In this document: piece by piece, positions 35,229-47,768 of the stretch | How the letters are laid out: every line of letters starts with the position of its first letter | Numbering within the stretch: the first letter of the stretch is position 1 | Assembly: GCA_028095005.1 (NCBI GenBank) | Contig: CM051460.1 | Span: forward strand, 190,767,742 to 190,831,741 | DNA: 64,000 nucleotides | Direction: 5' to 3' | From: Rhynchospora pubera | Taxonomy: Eukaryota; Streptophyta; Magnoliopsida; Poales; Cyperaceae | The notes under the pieces: generated by a model | The model's database searches: none | What the model was told of the DNA's origin: nothing | The model's input: the letters and a program-made list of their open reading frames with translations, nothing else | Program-made: the position numbers and the translations under genes

Positions 35229-36975
35229 ATGAGCAACAGAGATTTGGAGACGCGCACTGTGACTGACCAGCTGAAGGCGCTGGAGCAGGGGCGGCTTTTC
35301 GACCTCGGACATCCCCTCCTCAATCGCATTGCTGAAAGCTTTGTCAGAGCTGCCGGGGTACTCTTTTTTGTTATTTTTGTTGATCTTTTTAATTTTCACC
35401 ATGACCCTTCTTTGTTTTGCATGTTGTATGTAGTTGCCCCAAATATATAGCAAATAGAAAATATATATATAATTTTACATTATATTATTAGATGGGGAAA
35501 AAATGACTTTGTTGCTTTCGTTATTACAAAAATATAAATATAAATCACTAATAGTAACAAAACAAAATCATTTGAATTGTTCTATAAATTGATTTTTCCA
35601 TAGAACTCATTCATTAGATGAATGATGGAAATAATGTGATATTTATGCGGTCATTATTACCTTGTCACATTATTTTTCTACAAGGCTAATCAATATTAGT
35701 TGACATGGCGAAGTGTTTTTAAATTAGAAAAATGAGGTTTGCATCAGTGTAAGAAATTCCCTTTCTTATTGAAATGAAAAAAGAAAAACAAATACAGATG
35801 AACGTACAAGTCTGCTTCAAAAAAATCAGTTATGCTGAATACTTCTTTCCATGTTAGCTAAATTTCAAGATACTTCAATGCAAAGCTCTTCTCATATTTG
35901 CTTATAAATGTAGAACTATTGGTCTAATAATAAAATATTGCTCGTCTTATATATCTAATAAATGTAGATTGGGGCTATCCAGGCAGTTTCTCGGGAGGCA
36001 TATTTCACTGCTGTGGATGGTAAATGCTGAGATAGTTTTTGTTCATACCATATGATATTAGACTACAATTAAATTGGTGTAATTTACTGATCATTTGATA
36101 TAATGATGTAGTTGATGGTGCAAATTCTGGGGGCATACCTGAGGTTGGTAGCAGCAAGAGGAACAAGTTCTCAGGTCTAGCAAAAATATTCTCTTCAATT
36201 CATTTATAAAGAAACTACTCCAAAGCCTTTGGGTGATCAAGATTGCTCGGACCATAACTTTTTTTTTCTTTGGACTAGATTCTTCTGATTTTTATTTTTG
36301 CTAAAAATTGTTAACAATTGTTGTGCCGGTTGCAATTTCAGGGGATTATGGCAAGAAAACTATGGAGGTGATGGTAAGTGACTGCGGGCATAGAAATTTT
36401 GTCTTTTTTTTAAAAAAAATTAGTCATTATTTTCCTTGGATATACCTGGAAAATAACCGAAGTATACAAAGTTAAATATAACACAATGCAGGAGAATAGA
36501 ATTAACACGCATCTTTCTTTTTTACCCAGGTGAAAGATGTAGGGAAAGAGTCACTACAATGGGGTATACTCTCAGCTAATAGCTATGTACAATGTACTAA
36601 AAGAACCATATTAAATTAGCAAGCACTCACATTAATAAGATTTAAACTTATGCAGGGCTAGCAGCTGGAATGTACTCAGGCTTGACATATGGTCTGACGG
36701 AGGTTCGAGGAACTCACGACTGGGTAATCGATTAATCAGTCTGCAATTAATTTCATCTTTTGTTTCTTTGTTTATTTTAAAATAGGGGAGAGATTAATTT
36801 TTGTTCATAATACTTGCACATATATAAACAGAAGAACAGTGCCATAGCTGGTGCAGTCACTGGTGTGGCGGTTGCACTGACATCGGACCGTGCTTCCCAC
36901 GAGCAAATTGTGCAGGCAGCAATCACTGGTGCGGCTCTTTCCAGCGCGGCGAATCTGCTCGCTGGCATATTCTGA
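35229..36975 (+). CDS. OEP162: Outer envelope pore protein 16-2 (OEP16-2)
   Basis: Seven coding exons: 35229-35357, 35968-36019, 36112-36174, 36342-36373, 36530-36563, 36656-36723, 36832-36975. They give 173 residues, close to the usual ~178. OEP16 proteins are small channels of the plastid outer envelope with a Tim17/Tim22/Tim23/OEP16 fold of four membrane helices; the OEP16-2 form is associated with seed and pollen stages in Arabidopsis. Matching blocks: GRLFDLGHPLLNRIAESFVR (residues ~21-40), AIQAVSREAYFTAVD, VKDVGKESLQWGLAAGMYSG (~104-122), YGLTEVRGTHDW, and a Gly/Ala-rich C-terminal helix region ending NLLAGIF. The insertion between helices 1 and 2 (DGANSGG...KRNKF) is the family's variable loop. 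All splice sites are GT-AG with matching phases; no damage seen. Confidence 0.93.
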
Positions 36976-37768
36976 GCAGTTGATTGGGAATATGTACTTG
37001 TATCTGGTCGTTTTAGATAAGAGACTTCACTTGGTATTTTATTGGGGTCTTTTCTTTGTATTGAGCTACTGAACCTTATGTGTTGGCAATGTTAAAAGAA
37101 TTAATGTTCTCTTTTTAGAATTTATCGTCTGAATTTAACAAAATGTTGTTCGACTGTTTGCGTATGTGGTGTCTCAGGCGGTCTTAAAATGATAATTGAT
37201 TACTAGAAGATTGTCATTAAGACGGTCTTGGTCTTTAAAATCCTGAATTGGGACTACAGCCACTATCTCACCATTGCTTTGGCCCATGACTGACCATTAT
37301 CTGCTGGCATATTGTAATTCTAAAAATGAGTTTTTTGTGACTATCAACGCCAAAACTCATCATATTTTTGTGATGTGCTTAGTTGTTTTGTATAAAAACC
37401 TATTTAGCTATTCTATGCAATGCATACATGAAAATAAATTAATGCTACATAACAAGATATTACAACTCAAAGAAATCACTCTCATAAAATAGGATACTAG
37501 AGAAAATCAATATAATAATAATTTTAACTTTTTATACATTTAATCTCAAAACTCCGCACACGAAGATTTGAAAGTAAGATGAATTTGAATCACTATTTTT
37601 GTTATCTAAAAGATTTTGATGTACAAGATTTTCGATAGCCACGCCTATAATTTTATCTTATGAAAGTATATATACGTACTAAAACTTCTATTTTTTATTG
37701 AAGCCATTATGTTTGTTTAATAATTCATATAATTAGCTTAGATTTTCTAAAACACCAAAAAGAACCCA
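36976..37768. other. Intergenic, no gene seen
   Basis: Contains the likely 3' untranslated region of OEP16-2 and AT-rich sequence. An imperfect inverted pair (ggcggtctta near 37178 and taagacggtctt near 37218) is the only structure noted. Confidence 0.45.
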
Positions 37769-37773
37769 AGATA

Positions 37774-40700
37774 TGTCACACCTCGACCACCGAGGCGTGA
37801 CAGGAACATCCTTCTTTACCCATTATTACTGAATGATTATAATTCTTAACTAAAAATTCTATCCAGTGATGCTTCACGACCCAAAGTTTAAATAGAAAAT
37901 TAAATGTTTAAATCGTAAATATGCAGCAACGGAATGCAATATCGTCTTAATTTACTACCTAACAAAAAGTGTAGTCAACTTTTTTTTTCTAAACACAAGG
38001 TACTATTGTATGCAAAGTTTAAATAAAGAAAAGTAAATAAGAATGTGAAATTAACTTGCTTAAAGTTTCATTATAGAGTAAAATAAAACCTGATGACAAC
38101 GCATGTAAATCTAACACAGTAATGATACTTTCTTAGAATAATTTCAGAAATATTTAGCAATTTCCTCCTAACATAAAATGAACCAGTGCATCACATGAGA
38201 GTTTAAAAGTCTAACTATCTACAACACACTTACAAATACTATATGCTCAGCACGCAGTCCTTGATAAACAAAAAAAAAAAAAAATCAAATTACGGCCATG
38301 CTTGAAACAAAACTTTAAAAATCTATATAACAGAAATTTATCCAATATTCCTTTGTACCAAAATATAAATTCTGAGCACTGTTACAAGACATGCAGAAAC
38401 TTTCATTCAAAGAGAAAGAAACAAAAATTATTGCTTAGAAAAAGAAATATCTAACATTAGCACTTTCATCACAAAGCTTATAGTCTAACTAGACAACTGT
38501 TACACAGGTAAATCATGAACACACGTTATATAAATATTAGCTACAAATTAAAAACCAACTACGTTTCCAAAGGTTTCCATCCAGACTATACATACACTTA
38601 GTTATGCAAAATTTATGACCCTAATATCAAAACCTGAGCATAGACCAACTTTACCACTTTCAAAATATGCAAGTAATATCATACAGAAACATGAAAATAC
38701 CTATTCTTTACTAGTTAAGATATCTAGTTACCAATCACAAAATATATCTTTTTGCATACTTTACAGATACAAGTCAGACTCAAAACAAAATATCACAAGC
38801 TTTACAGGTAGCATGATACTTACTAGTAATTAACCAAAATGGCCTACTCTTTACAGCTCTGACCCCGCTCGCTAAACCTGGAACCCACAAAGTAGAAAAT
38901 GAGATAAAGAAAGCTTTATCTCAGTACGGTATTTAGTTCCAGCCACTTGAATTTTAACTTTCAAGTTTAGAAACTAATTACATTACTGAGTTAAAATGCA
39001 ATAACAGATTTATTAAGAAATTATTTACATCTTATCTCAATAAACAAAGCAATATCAATTTAAGTCACTTAATGCAATATGATACATGAGCTCAGCAACA
39101 ATTTCATAGAAATTCAGATTTAAAACAATTATAACAAATGCTGACTCAAATGTTTGGATATACTAGTAACATGTAGGTCTGGTTCCATTGATCAATTCAA
39201 GTCGATAATGCTGCGAGACACCTCCTCTTGAGGACTACCATCAGCCAAATAATTCATACTCAATTCAGTCAAATAAATATTCTAATTGTACATGCATTGT
39301 TGGGAACACTCACCCTCTAGACCATTCTAGACTGGACCTTTAGAGTCCCGGTACATAAGCGCTTATTACACGGTGCTTGGTAGGATGGTTCATGACGCCA
39401 CCTCCAAACATTACGAGTGTCTATCTCAACCACACAAGCTGTACTACTTATCACATTCAGAACACATTTCAATGAAATACCATTCAACATGTCATTTAAA
39501 TCATGCATCATTTATATATAAACAGATTTTTATGAATGCAACAATTAATAAATACAACATGCAAGCTGCTAATTAAGTCTCTATATCTATATATAATAAA
39601 AAGATAAATTAAAACTCAAGTGGAATCCGTACCTTCAAGCCAAAATAAACGACCCCAAGCAACAAGATATCCTAAGCCCCGTCAGTCATACCGGCACCAA
39701 CCGGCTCTGACCCTTCCCTTAACTCTACAGAAAGAAATAAAACTAATCTAAGTCCTTATTAATAACAACAAGCAATAGCAAGGCAATATCAAACAACAAA
39801 TGAGAATTAGTCTAGTTCGGAAATTCCTAATTAAATTTTAAGAGGTGACTAATTCTTTGGTGGTACTGTAATTAATCTCATCCTAACTAGTAGTACCACT
39901 GGTGATTTACAAAATTGGACCATAGTATAAAACAGTGGAACAACACTAGTATAAAGTGCAGCAATGCTATTATCAGTGAACTAGTGGTTGGTTCTATTTT
40001 AGTTTCATTACTACACCAAAATTAAAGGTTATATCTAGCCAAATTGATTTTTGGGTATTCCTTGAACAGACCAATTAGTTAGCCATTGAGTGACTCTTCA
40101 AAGCCTAGTTACTGGTTCTTACTAATCCATTAAATAAAAGAAAAAGTATAAATTTCAGCAAAGCTATTCAATTAGTAAAGGATAAAATCAACTTAACATT
40201 TTACAAATAGATACCTTCTATTAGTAAAATAATTTTCACATTCTTAACTATCTAACTTTAATAACGAGATATCTGAAATCAATTTCTATTGACAAAAAAA
40301 TCAGTTCAGTTCTAATTTCAACTAATTGGAAAAATTGTTCATAAAACCCTTAAACCAACAAACACTCAACCATCCCAAAGAAAATCTGCAATTAACTTAA
40401 AATAACAACAAAAGGGAGAAGTCTAATACTAGATGAACGAATTTACTTACTCAATTTAACTGACAATCGGAGGTGTACCGATTCAAAGGAGACCTTTTAA
40501 GTTTCCGATTCCTACCACTGGAAACAATACGGAAGCTTGCTTCTAAAAGGGAAAATGACACATTTCTTTCTCTACGCCTTTCAGAGATTTACTAGTTAAG
40601 GTTTAGTGTATTAATTGAGGTTTTGTGGAAGCTTGGTAAAGGATAGAAAAGCAACGAAAATGGCAGAGGAGAGAATGAGTTGTGCAAAGCCAGATTCTAA

Positions 40701-41192
40701 AAAAAATCGGATTCCCCAAAGCTCTTACTCCCATATTACACTTGAACCTGGTGTAACATTAATTCAATGAACCATTGACTTGAATTATAGTGGGTCCCAT
40801 TAGTAAGGAGCCATACTAAGAAGAATACTCAAATTAAGAACACAAGTAGTATTGTATCCAAAATGCTTCAATTAATATTTTTTTTTAAGAGTAAAATTAA
40901 AACAACGGCTTAAAGGAAAAAAAATGCAAATATACTTTTATTCAAGAGATCAATATTTGTCATATACATCAAACCATTTCCTGTAAGCAAATAAAAATAA
41001 ATTTTATGACGCATAGTAAAGGAAACATTTATAACACAAAAAGAAGTTACAAATTTCTATATATTTTTATTAAAAATAGCAACGTTGAGTATAGAAATTA
41101 AAATGTGAACTTCATGAAAATAATTTACCAAAATCAGAATCAGCATCCAAAGTTCAGAAATTTTAATAACAACAAAAATCTTTAGTATCACA
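37774..41192 (-). mobile_element. Possible solo LTR, 3.4 kb
   Basis: Begins TGTCACACCTCGACC and ends TTTAGTATCACA, with 5-bp AGATA on both sides (37769-37773 and 41193-41197). Read on the minus strand it would end CGAGGTGTGACA, a form common at the ends of plant gypsy-type LTRs. The block at about 38855-38930 (ctcgctaaacctgg, tctcagtacgg) and that at about 39650-39720 also look like plant LTR sequence. No coding region is visible. The terminal inverted match is short and the length is large, so this is tentative; unrelated repeats could be merged here. Confidence 0.4.
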
Positions 41193-41499
41193 AGATATAC
41201 ATGTAATTCACCATTAAAATTTTACTCACTTATTCATATTACAATTTTTTTTAATAAACTGGAAAAGAGTGGAATTGTCGGAACAAGTGAACAATTAATT
41301 AGAGTGTTTTTAAATTAAGATCTGTTTGTTTATCTTGATAATAACAATGGTAATAAAATTTCTTTCTGAAAATTCGTTTTATTTTCTTATATTTTAATGC
41401 ATAAGATATTTTCAATGAGTAAATTATTTTCTTGTATTAAATTTATTTTAATGCATAAGTTATTTTTTTGTATTTTCAATAAGGTATTTATCACAACTA

Positions 41500-42230
41500 A
41501 TACACTTGCATGGTCGGGTGTACATAATGGGAGATTTCAATGAGATTGCTACTTCTGAGGAAAAGTATGGTGGAAGTAGTAGAGTGAAACAACATACCAT
41601 TGATTTTCAAAATTTCATCTTTGATGCAGCCCTAGTTGATATCGATTACAAAGGTCCAGCGTTTACGTGGACAAACAAGCGCCACGTTTCCAGTGTTATT
41701 TTTCAAAGGATAAACATGGTGCTAGTCACAGCAGATTGGATGCAGTTATATCCTAATGCGTACGTTAACCACTTGCCTATGATTCATAGTGATCATTACC
41801 CCATTCTTTTTAGAATGAAAAAACCTCCACAAAATCTAGCAGTTTTAAAGTTGAGAATTGGTGGCTGACAGAGCAATCTTTCCATGATAATTGGGTTGCT
41901 GCGTGGAACAGTAATGCTAACAATTCCTGGCAACAAAGATGGAGAGAAGTAATATCTAGTATGAAGAAATGGGCGGTGGTAAATGTAACTCCTAGGAAAA
42001 AGTTGGAGCACATTGCAAAGCAAATTCAATTAGTCCAAAGCCAACACCCGGCAGAGAGGGATCATACATTAGAGGAGAAATTGCTTGGGGACTATGAAGT
42101 GGCTGAACAACAGAATAATTTGTATTGGCAGCAGCGTTCTCGAATTCAATGGCACCTTGATGGAGACAGAAACACTAGGTTTTTTCACACTGTTGGCAAT
42201 ACCGCAGATCAGCACAGCCAACTGTAAGAT
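41500..42230 (+). pseudogene. Truncated LINE (non-LTR retrotransposon) fragment
   Basis: Translation from about 41520 gives MGDFNEI, AFTWTN and SDHYPI, the motifs of the LINE apurinic-type endonuclease domain (EEP fold). The frame breaks near 41845; the next frame carries ENWWLTEQ, then WYQ-type helices and HLDGDRNTRFFH, the linker before the reverse transcriptase in plant L1-type elements. No reverse transcriptase, 5' end or A tail is present. A 22-bp word (ccgcagatcagcacagccaa...) is repeated at 42202 and 42239. Confidence 0.85.
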
Positions 42231-42510
42231 TGGCTACCGCAGATCAGCACAGCCAACTTCTAAGGTATTTTGCGGCGCGCAGAAAATGTGAGACGAGTGA
42301 CGACTCATTTTGGATCAGAATTCTGTTGATGTTGTACTCGGCACATGAAATACTACAGGAAACTATAGAAGAATTTAAATGCATCCAACCAATGCTGATT
42401 ACATGCGACACCTTTTGTTTCCTTACTTGTGAAATCTTTCACACAATATCCCTTCCGTATGTCAGCACGATAAGATGCACAAAAAATCATGTAGATAATC
42501 AACTGATAAG
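42231..42510. other. Unassigned sequence after the LINE fragment
   Basis: Might be a more decayed LINE continuation, but no motif is recognisable. The last eight bases flank a MITE. Confidence 0.3.
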
Positions 42511-42817
42511 TAGGGCTGTCAACGGTACGTCATTTACCGTTATGCCGTTTCGTTTAATCGAAATGAAACGGTTTGTGGCATAGAAAATTATACTGTGTTT
42601 TAAGTGGCACGGTTGATGGCACAATTAGTTATACCGTTTCGACCATTTCAACCTCATTTCAAACCGTTTTATGTGTAATATACAGTTGATGGCTCAAAAA
42701 TTTGTTTCGTTTAATAAATGAAACGGTAAGTGGCATGTCGGTATTGTACCGTTTAATAAGTGGCACGGTAACGATTTGGTGTCATTCCGTGTCACTTACC
42801 ATGTTTTGACAGCCCTA
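42511..42817. mobile_element. hAT-type MITE, 307 bp
   Basis: Ends TAGGGCTGTCAA and TTGACAGCCCTA are perfect inverted repeats. Flanks CTGATAAG (42503-42510) and CTGATAGC (42818-42825) agree at six of eight bases, consistent with an aged 8-bp hAT duplication. The interior repeats gaaacggt / accgttt words on both strands. Confidence 0.75.
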
Positions 42818-43142
42818 CTGATAGCCCACTGTGAAAATATTTTGATGCGTTTTTAACAGGATCTTATATGGCGAGTTCAAACAAATCGTAAAAAAATGTT
42901 TCTTTTCTTGCATTTGTAAAAATTGCTGTTGTCCCTAAAAGAGGCGGCTTAACCAAGATTTAGCGGAAGCAATTGAGGTTTCTGACCGGTTTGGTATGAG
43001 CTATCCTAACACAATTCAATTGGTACCCAATACAAGCAAGCACACAAGCAATTCAAGTATAGAAAGATAATAAAGAGAAAAAGAAAGAGAGAAATTGAAC
43101 ACTCGGTATGATTACGGAGTTCCGACCCGCTAGGAAGAGCTA

Positions 43143-43976
43143 CAGGGGCGGAGCCAGGAATTTCATTTGAAGGGGGCAAAATTCATATGTAAAAGAAAGA
43201 ATAAAAATAACATAATAAAATGATTTAAAAATAAAAAATAATATTAAAAATATTATTACTAATTAATTAAGAAACATTTTTTTTCGCGAACTCATCTTAA
43301 GATGAAAGAATACATTATGGTTCCCAAAAATTATATTAGAGAGAATTAATAGATGATTTTGTTTATGTTGTTTGCGTAAATTGTCTTTAAGTGAATAATG
43401 TTTTTTAATCATTTTTGAAGAAATCATTATGATAAATTGATACTATAGTTGTAGCAGTACATGGAATTTCATCAAATTGCAAAAAAAATTTGAAATAAAT
43501 TAGCAGTATTTTTTTTTGAAAAATGAAATTAAGTTCTAAAAAAAAATGTCATTCCATTTATTTTCTTTCAACCAATATTATAATTCCTGTCTCTTAAAAT
43601 AAATAATTAAAACCAATTTGTCTATTAAAAATTGTATTGAAAAAATATTTGAATTATGAAATTAATTAGCATACTAAATTTGTGAAATAATATTTGTACT
43701 TATCCAATCGGCTAATCAAAAAATACGTAATAAAGAAACCAAAAAATTGAGACGATACCTCAATATTCCAATTGAATCAAGAAAAAAAAAACTATGGACC
43801 TAGTGTGAGAGTGAGACATGATTGATTGGGCTTCCATTTTAATTGGAGGGGCAAAAAAAGTTTTTTCCAAAGAGATTTCTTTCAAACAACAAAATTAGTG
43901 CATAAATATATCATAAAAGTTCAAACCACAGGGGGGTCAATTGCCCAACGCAGCCCAGGTGCTCCCTCCGCCCCTG
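43143..43976. mobile_element. Non-autonomous hAT element, 834 bp
   Basis: Terminal inverted repeat CAGGGGCGGAG on each strand, with a perfect 8-bp duplication AAGAGCTA (43135-43142 and 43977-43984). The interior is AT-rich with no transposase. It is nested in the solo LTR 42927-45360, so it inserted after that LTR. Confidence 0.93.
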
Positions 43977-44893
43977 AAGAGCTAGCCTTAGTCATACGTC
44001 TCCGGGAGTTCCGCTACCACGAAAGGACGCGCTCCGTTCAATTCCAACAAGAACGGGACTACAATTTTCGAACCGAATCACCTTGTTACAAGACTCTCAA
44101 GGTGGATCGGCCTAACTCGAATGGCACAACGCCTCAAAAGAAGAAGAGCTCTCAACCTATTCCAACCTACACCTAGCGACAATGTCGGGGAGGTGGTGTT
44201 TGAGGCTACTAAATCTCTCAAGATGGTCTAGCTATGAAAAGCTCAAGTGGGAGAGTATCCCTATGCTCAAAGGCTCAATTCTGGTTTAATTTTGCAAGGC
44301 AAAACTCTCTAAAGAGAGAGAACAAGGGGTGGATATATATAGGGCTCGAAAGGAGCAGTTTACCAGCAAAAACTGGATGTAGCGTTGTACAACGTTACAT
44401 ATGACCGTTGTAAAATCTAACGGCTAGATAATATAGCCGTTGGTCTGTCAGAGCGTTGTGCAACGCTATTTGCCGTCGCACAACGAAGGAGTGTACAGCC
44501 AAAGAAAAGCTCCGACAATTCCGTTGGAAATTGTCAGAACGTTGCTTGCCACTGAATGGCGTTACACAACGTTAAGGGGAGACAAAGGGAACAACTCTGA
44601 CAGATTCAACAGAGCGTTGTACAACTCTATATACCGTCACACAACGCTAGCGTTACCCAACGCTAAGAGACGTTGGCTAACGTTACCTGCAACTTTGCAT
44701 GTAAAAACAACTGTTTACATGGGTTTTACATGGGACAGCGCTGTCTGAACATCGATGCAGCGCTGTCTGAACAGCACAGATAACTTGGGATTTTTGTGGC
44801 GTTGTGCAACGCCATATAGCGTTGCACAATGGTACTAGGAAAAGTTCCAAGTTTTTAACTGTAGCGTTGTACGATTCTAATCAGCGTTGTACA

Positions 44894-45124
44894 ACGAAGT
44901 TGCTCAGCGTTGTGTGCCACTATTCAGCGTTGTACGACGGTGGGTCACAGAAAACAGGATTTTGCTGACAACGAAGTTGCTCAGCGTTGTGTGCCACTAT
45001 CTAGCGTTGTACGACGCTGGGTCACAGAAAACAGGATTTTGCTGACAACGAAGTTGCTCAGCGTTGTGTGCCACTATCTAGCGTTGTACGACGCTAGGTC
45101 ACTGAAAACAGGATTTTGCTGGTT
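44894..45124. repeat. 77-bp tandem repeat, three units
   Basis: Units start at 44894, 44971 and 45048, each beginning acgaagttgctcagcgttgt. Units two and three are almost identical. It lies inside the solo LTR and each unit carries two GCGTTGT words. Confidence 0.9.
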
Positions 45125-46591
45125 TATTGAGCTTTTCTGCTATCTAGACCATTTCAAGGATAATTAAGGACTAAGTAAACCTTCTATCCTAGTCTAAACT
45201 AGCCTTCAAGCTCTCCAAAGACTTGATCTTGATCTTGCCTAAAGTTTTTATCCAAGTCTTCATAATTTGCATCTTCTTCCTATAAAACTCAAAAGAAGAT
45301 TGTTAAATGTCAAATGATATTGTTTTGTAATCGACAAACCTAAAGACGTTTAGTACAACAATTGCTGATGCCAAGTCTAATAGTTAGTTACTATGAACAA
45401 TAATCTGAGTGTCCGAAATTATAATCAACTAAAAATTTCGGACTTCTAATTTCTTTATTTCAACATAAGAAGGAAAAAAAGATAAGAAAAAAAAACCACA
45501 AATATTTGAGAAATGCGGCATTGTCTGCACTCTGCTTAAAAAGTAATTTGCTATGCGTCAAAGTTGAACCACTACAAAGTTGTAGAACTTTCACAAAGGA
45601 AATAAAATTCGGTTAGCGCTGGTGATGGGCCGGACATATCCGTGGGCTCACGGATCGAACGTACTGTTTCTCGTAACTGGGCCGAACCTATTTCGAGTAG
45701 AGCTGTAAAGCTCGGATCGGCCCTCAGATTAATTTACTGCTCGAGCTTCAGTCGAGTATTCTCGTTAGGCCCTCAGTCTTAAATCGAGTCTCATATCGAG
45801 ATCGATGCTCCGCCGACCGCCGCTAGGACGAAGAGCAGATTCGTGCCATTAGGGTTTTCCTTATCGAAAGAAAGCAAGTACAGCACGAAGACTCGAGACT
45901 TCGATTTCTCCGTTCAACCCTTATTTCTCGCTCGCCGATCAGGTAACTCCTTTCTCAATCTCTCTCTCTAAGTTGTACAAGCCATCAGTAGTACCTACCC
46001 AACTGACCCCTCCAGAACCATATAAAAGCCTGTGATGCCATTTTATTATGCTCCTGGTAATTATGGAGCGATTTGTTGTTTTCTTTCAATTGGGCATTTC
46101 TTGATTTGAGAAGAATAAAAAATAGTATCATTTATGAACCATGTTAGTTTAATCCACCTATAGTCCAAGGCAATGCTCTTTGTATGGGAAACACATGTTT
46201 GAAACCTTCTTGGTAGATTATACCGAATATTAAAAGCAAGGAAAAAGCCCATTCTTATACTCAGAAAAGATGGATGGCTTAATTTATGCTTATTGTAAAA
46301 TAAAAAAAAACTTAGAAAATTCAATAAATGGTTACCGATTAATTTAGTAGTACTTTTTAGAAAAAGGAAGCAGTAAAAAAAAGGGCTTTCTTCACAAAGT
46401 TGACTATGTTAATTTTTTCAGATTTAATACTAAAACTGGAGACAAATGTCAACATGCACAAGTTTTAGGTCTTTGTGTGTTTTTTTTCTTGTTTTTATTT
46501 TATTATTTTTTAAAGATGTGTGGTGAACTGGTGATCCTGTTATTATAATCCTTTTCTAATATTTACCAACTTTTGATTTCTTTCTTCTCAG

Positions 46592-46696
46592 ATTCATTTT
46601 GGGGTAAATAGTGGGGCAACAAGATTTGCACTAGAAACACAAGCAGTGAACGAGGCTACCTTTCGATGCCCTGATGAGTTAGGCTGGAAACCTCAG
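46592..46696 (+). pseudogene. Captured pyroglutamyl-peptidase I exon
   Basis: A 105-bp open block between an acceptor (TTCTTCTCAG) and a donor (CAG|GTTCAT). It translates to FGVNSGATRFALETQAVNEA and then TFRCPDELGWKPQ. Plant pyroglutamyl peptidase I (cysteine peptidase family C15, which removes N-terminal pyroglutamate) carries this block just before its active-site cysteine region. No other exon of that gene is seen. It sits inside the hAT element between the leader exon and the transposase exon, so it is either spliced into transposase transcripts or passively carried. Confidence 0.8.
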
Positions 46697-47768
46697 GTTC
46701 ATTTACTTTTGTTTTCAACTAGGCTAATTGAGCATGGTTAGATCTAAACTATTTGATTTACTAACAACAAGAAGTTTTGATATTTGATATTTCAAAATCA
46801 AAACTTGCACAATGGAGGATGTTTTTCCACTGAGGCTGGGACCCACTTGTCAGCATTTGCATGGCAAAGTGGTTAAGCCAAGGAAGTGGTCTGAGATGGA
46901 AACAGTAAGGGTTTCTAGATAGACTCTAACTCTCTTGACTCTTCTCTTTCCTTATGCAAAAAAGTACAAGTCTTTTTTTTTTAAAGATTCTCTATCTCGG
47001 TTGGAAGACTAGGGGTTATCTTCTCTCTCCTTTTGTACTGATCATCTGTAACTTTATTTGGAAAAGGTATCTAAAGAAAGAGTGGCAGCAGATAGCTCAG
47101 ATCAACTCTCAAAGTTCTCTGCCTCGTATCCGGAAGGAAAAGGCCCCGGTAAGTAATTAGCTTGAACTTTTCACATAATCACATCAGCCAAATAATATAT
47201 TGAGATTTTCACATAATCACATTAGCTTGAACTTTTTCTTTTTTTACATCTGTTTCAATTTCATGGATTGTACATTGCAAACAATTACTTAAAAAAATCA
47301 GGTGGGATCTCTTTCTTAATTTCTTTATTCTATCAAATTTGGTCATTGTCAGAACTAAGTACATACAAACTCATGTACCTTATAAATATAAGTATAGGTT
47401 TCATTCTCCAAAGAAATCAAGCATTATGTCATGTACCAATTTAACTTGGGCAGTTTTTATATTTAACTTGGGCAGTTTTTATATTTATTTTTATACCAAT
47501 TTAAATATGAACATCAATAGCTTTTGGTAGATCAGGTCTAAGTCGGTGATTCATATATGATTTAATCACTTGTTCATTTCCTTTCTAAGTACTGCTGCTG
47601 CCTTTATTTAAGTGTTTGGCAGAAACTAAAGTAGAGGGTTAGTTTAATTAGTGTACTTTTAGTTGCTGCTTTATTTAAGTGTTTGTACTTTAATTATTTT
47701 AGTACTTTTTTTAATGTATTCTAAGTGGTTTCATTTCTGATCTGTACTTTTTCTTTTGTAGGGTTGCA

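Larger units (their letters stand above)
42927..45360 (-). mobile_element. Solo LTR with nested hAT, GCGTTGTACAACGC family
   Basis: Plus-strand ends TGTTGTCCC and GTACAACA, with a perfect 5-bp duplication ATTGC (42922-42926 and 45361-45365). On the minus strand it starts TGTTGTACTAAACG and matches the start, end and middle of the solo LTR at 1595-2482. A hAT element (43143-43976) sits inside it, so the LTR itself is about 1.59 kb, nearly double the other copy. The extra length is largely in the region crowded with GCGTTGTACAACGC-type palindromes (about 44375-45110), which includes a 77-bp tandem triplication. No coding interior adjoins it. Confidence 0.85.

Noticed and set aside
44894..45124. 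Regular repeats considered as a CRISPR-like array
   Set aside because: Three contiguous 77-bp units without unique spacers, in a plant LTR; a plain tandem repeat.
47040..47150. Second captured exon in the hAT element
   Set aside because: A block ending CCCCG|GTAAGT looks exon-like, but it has no recognised protein match in any frame.
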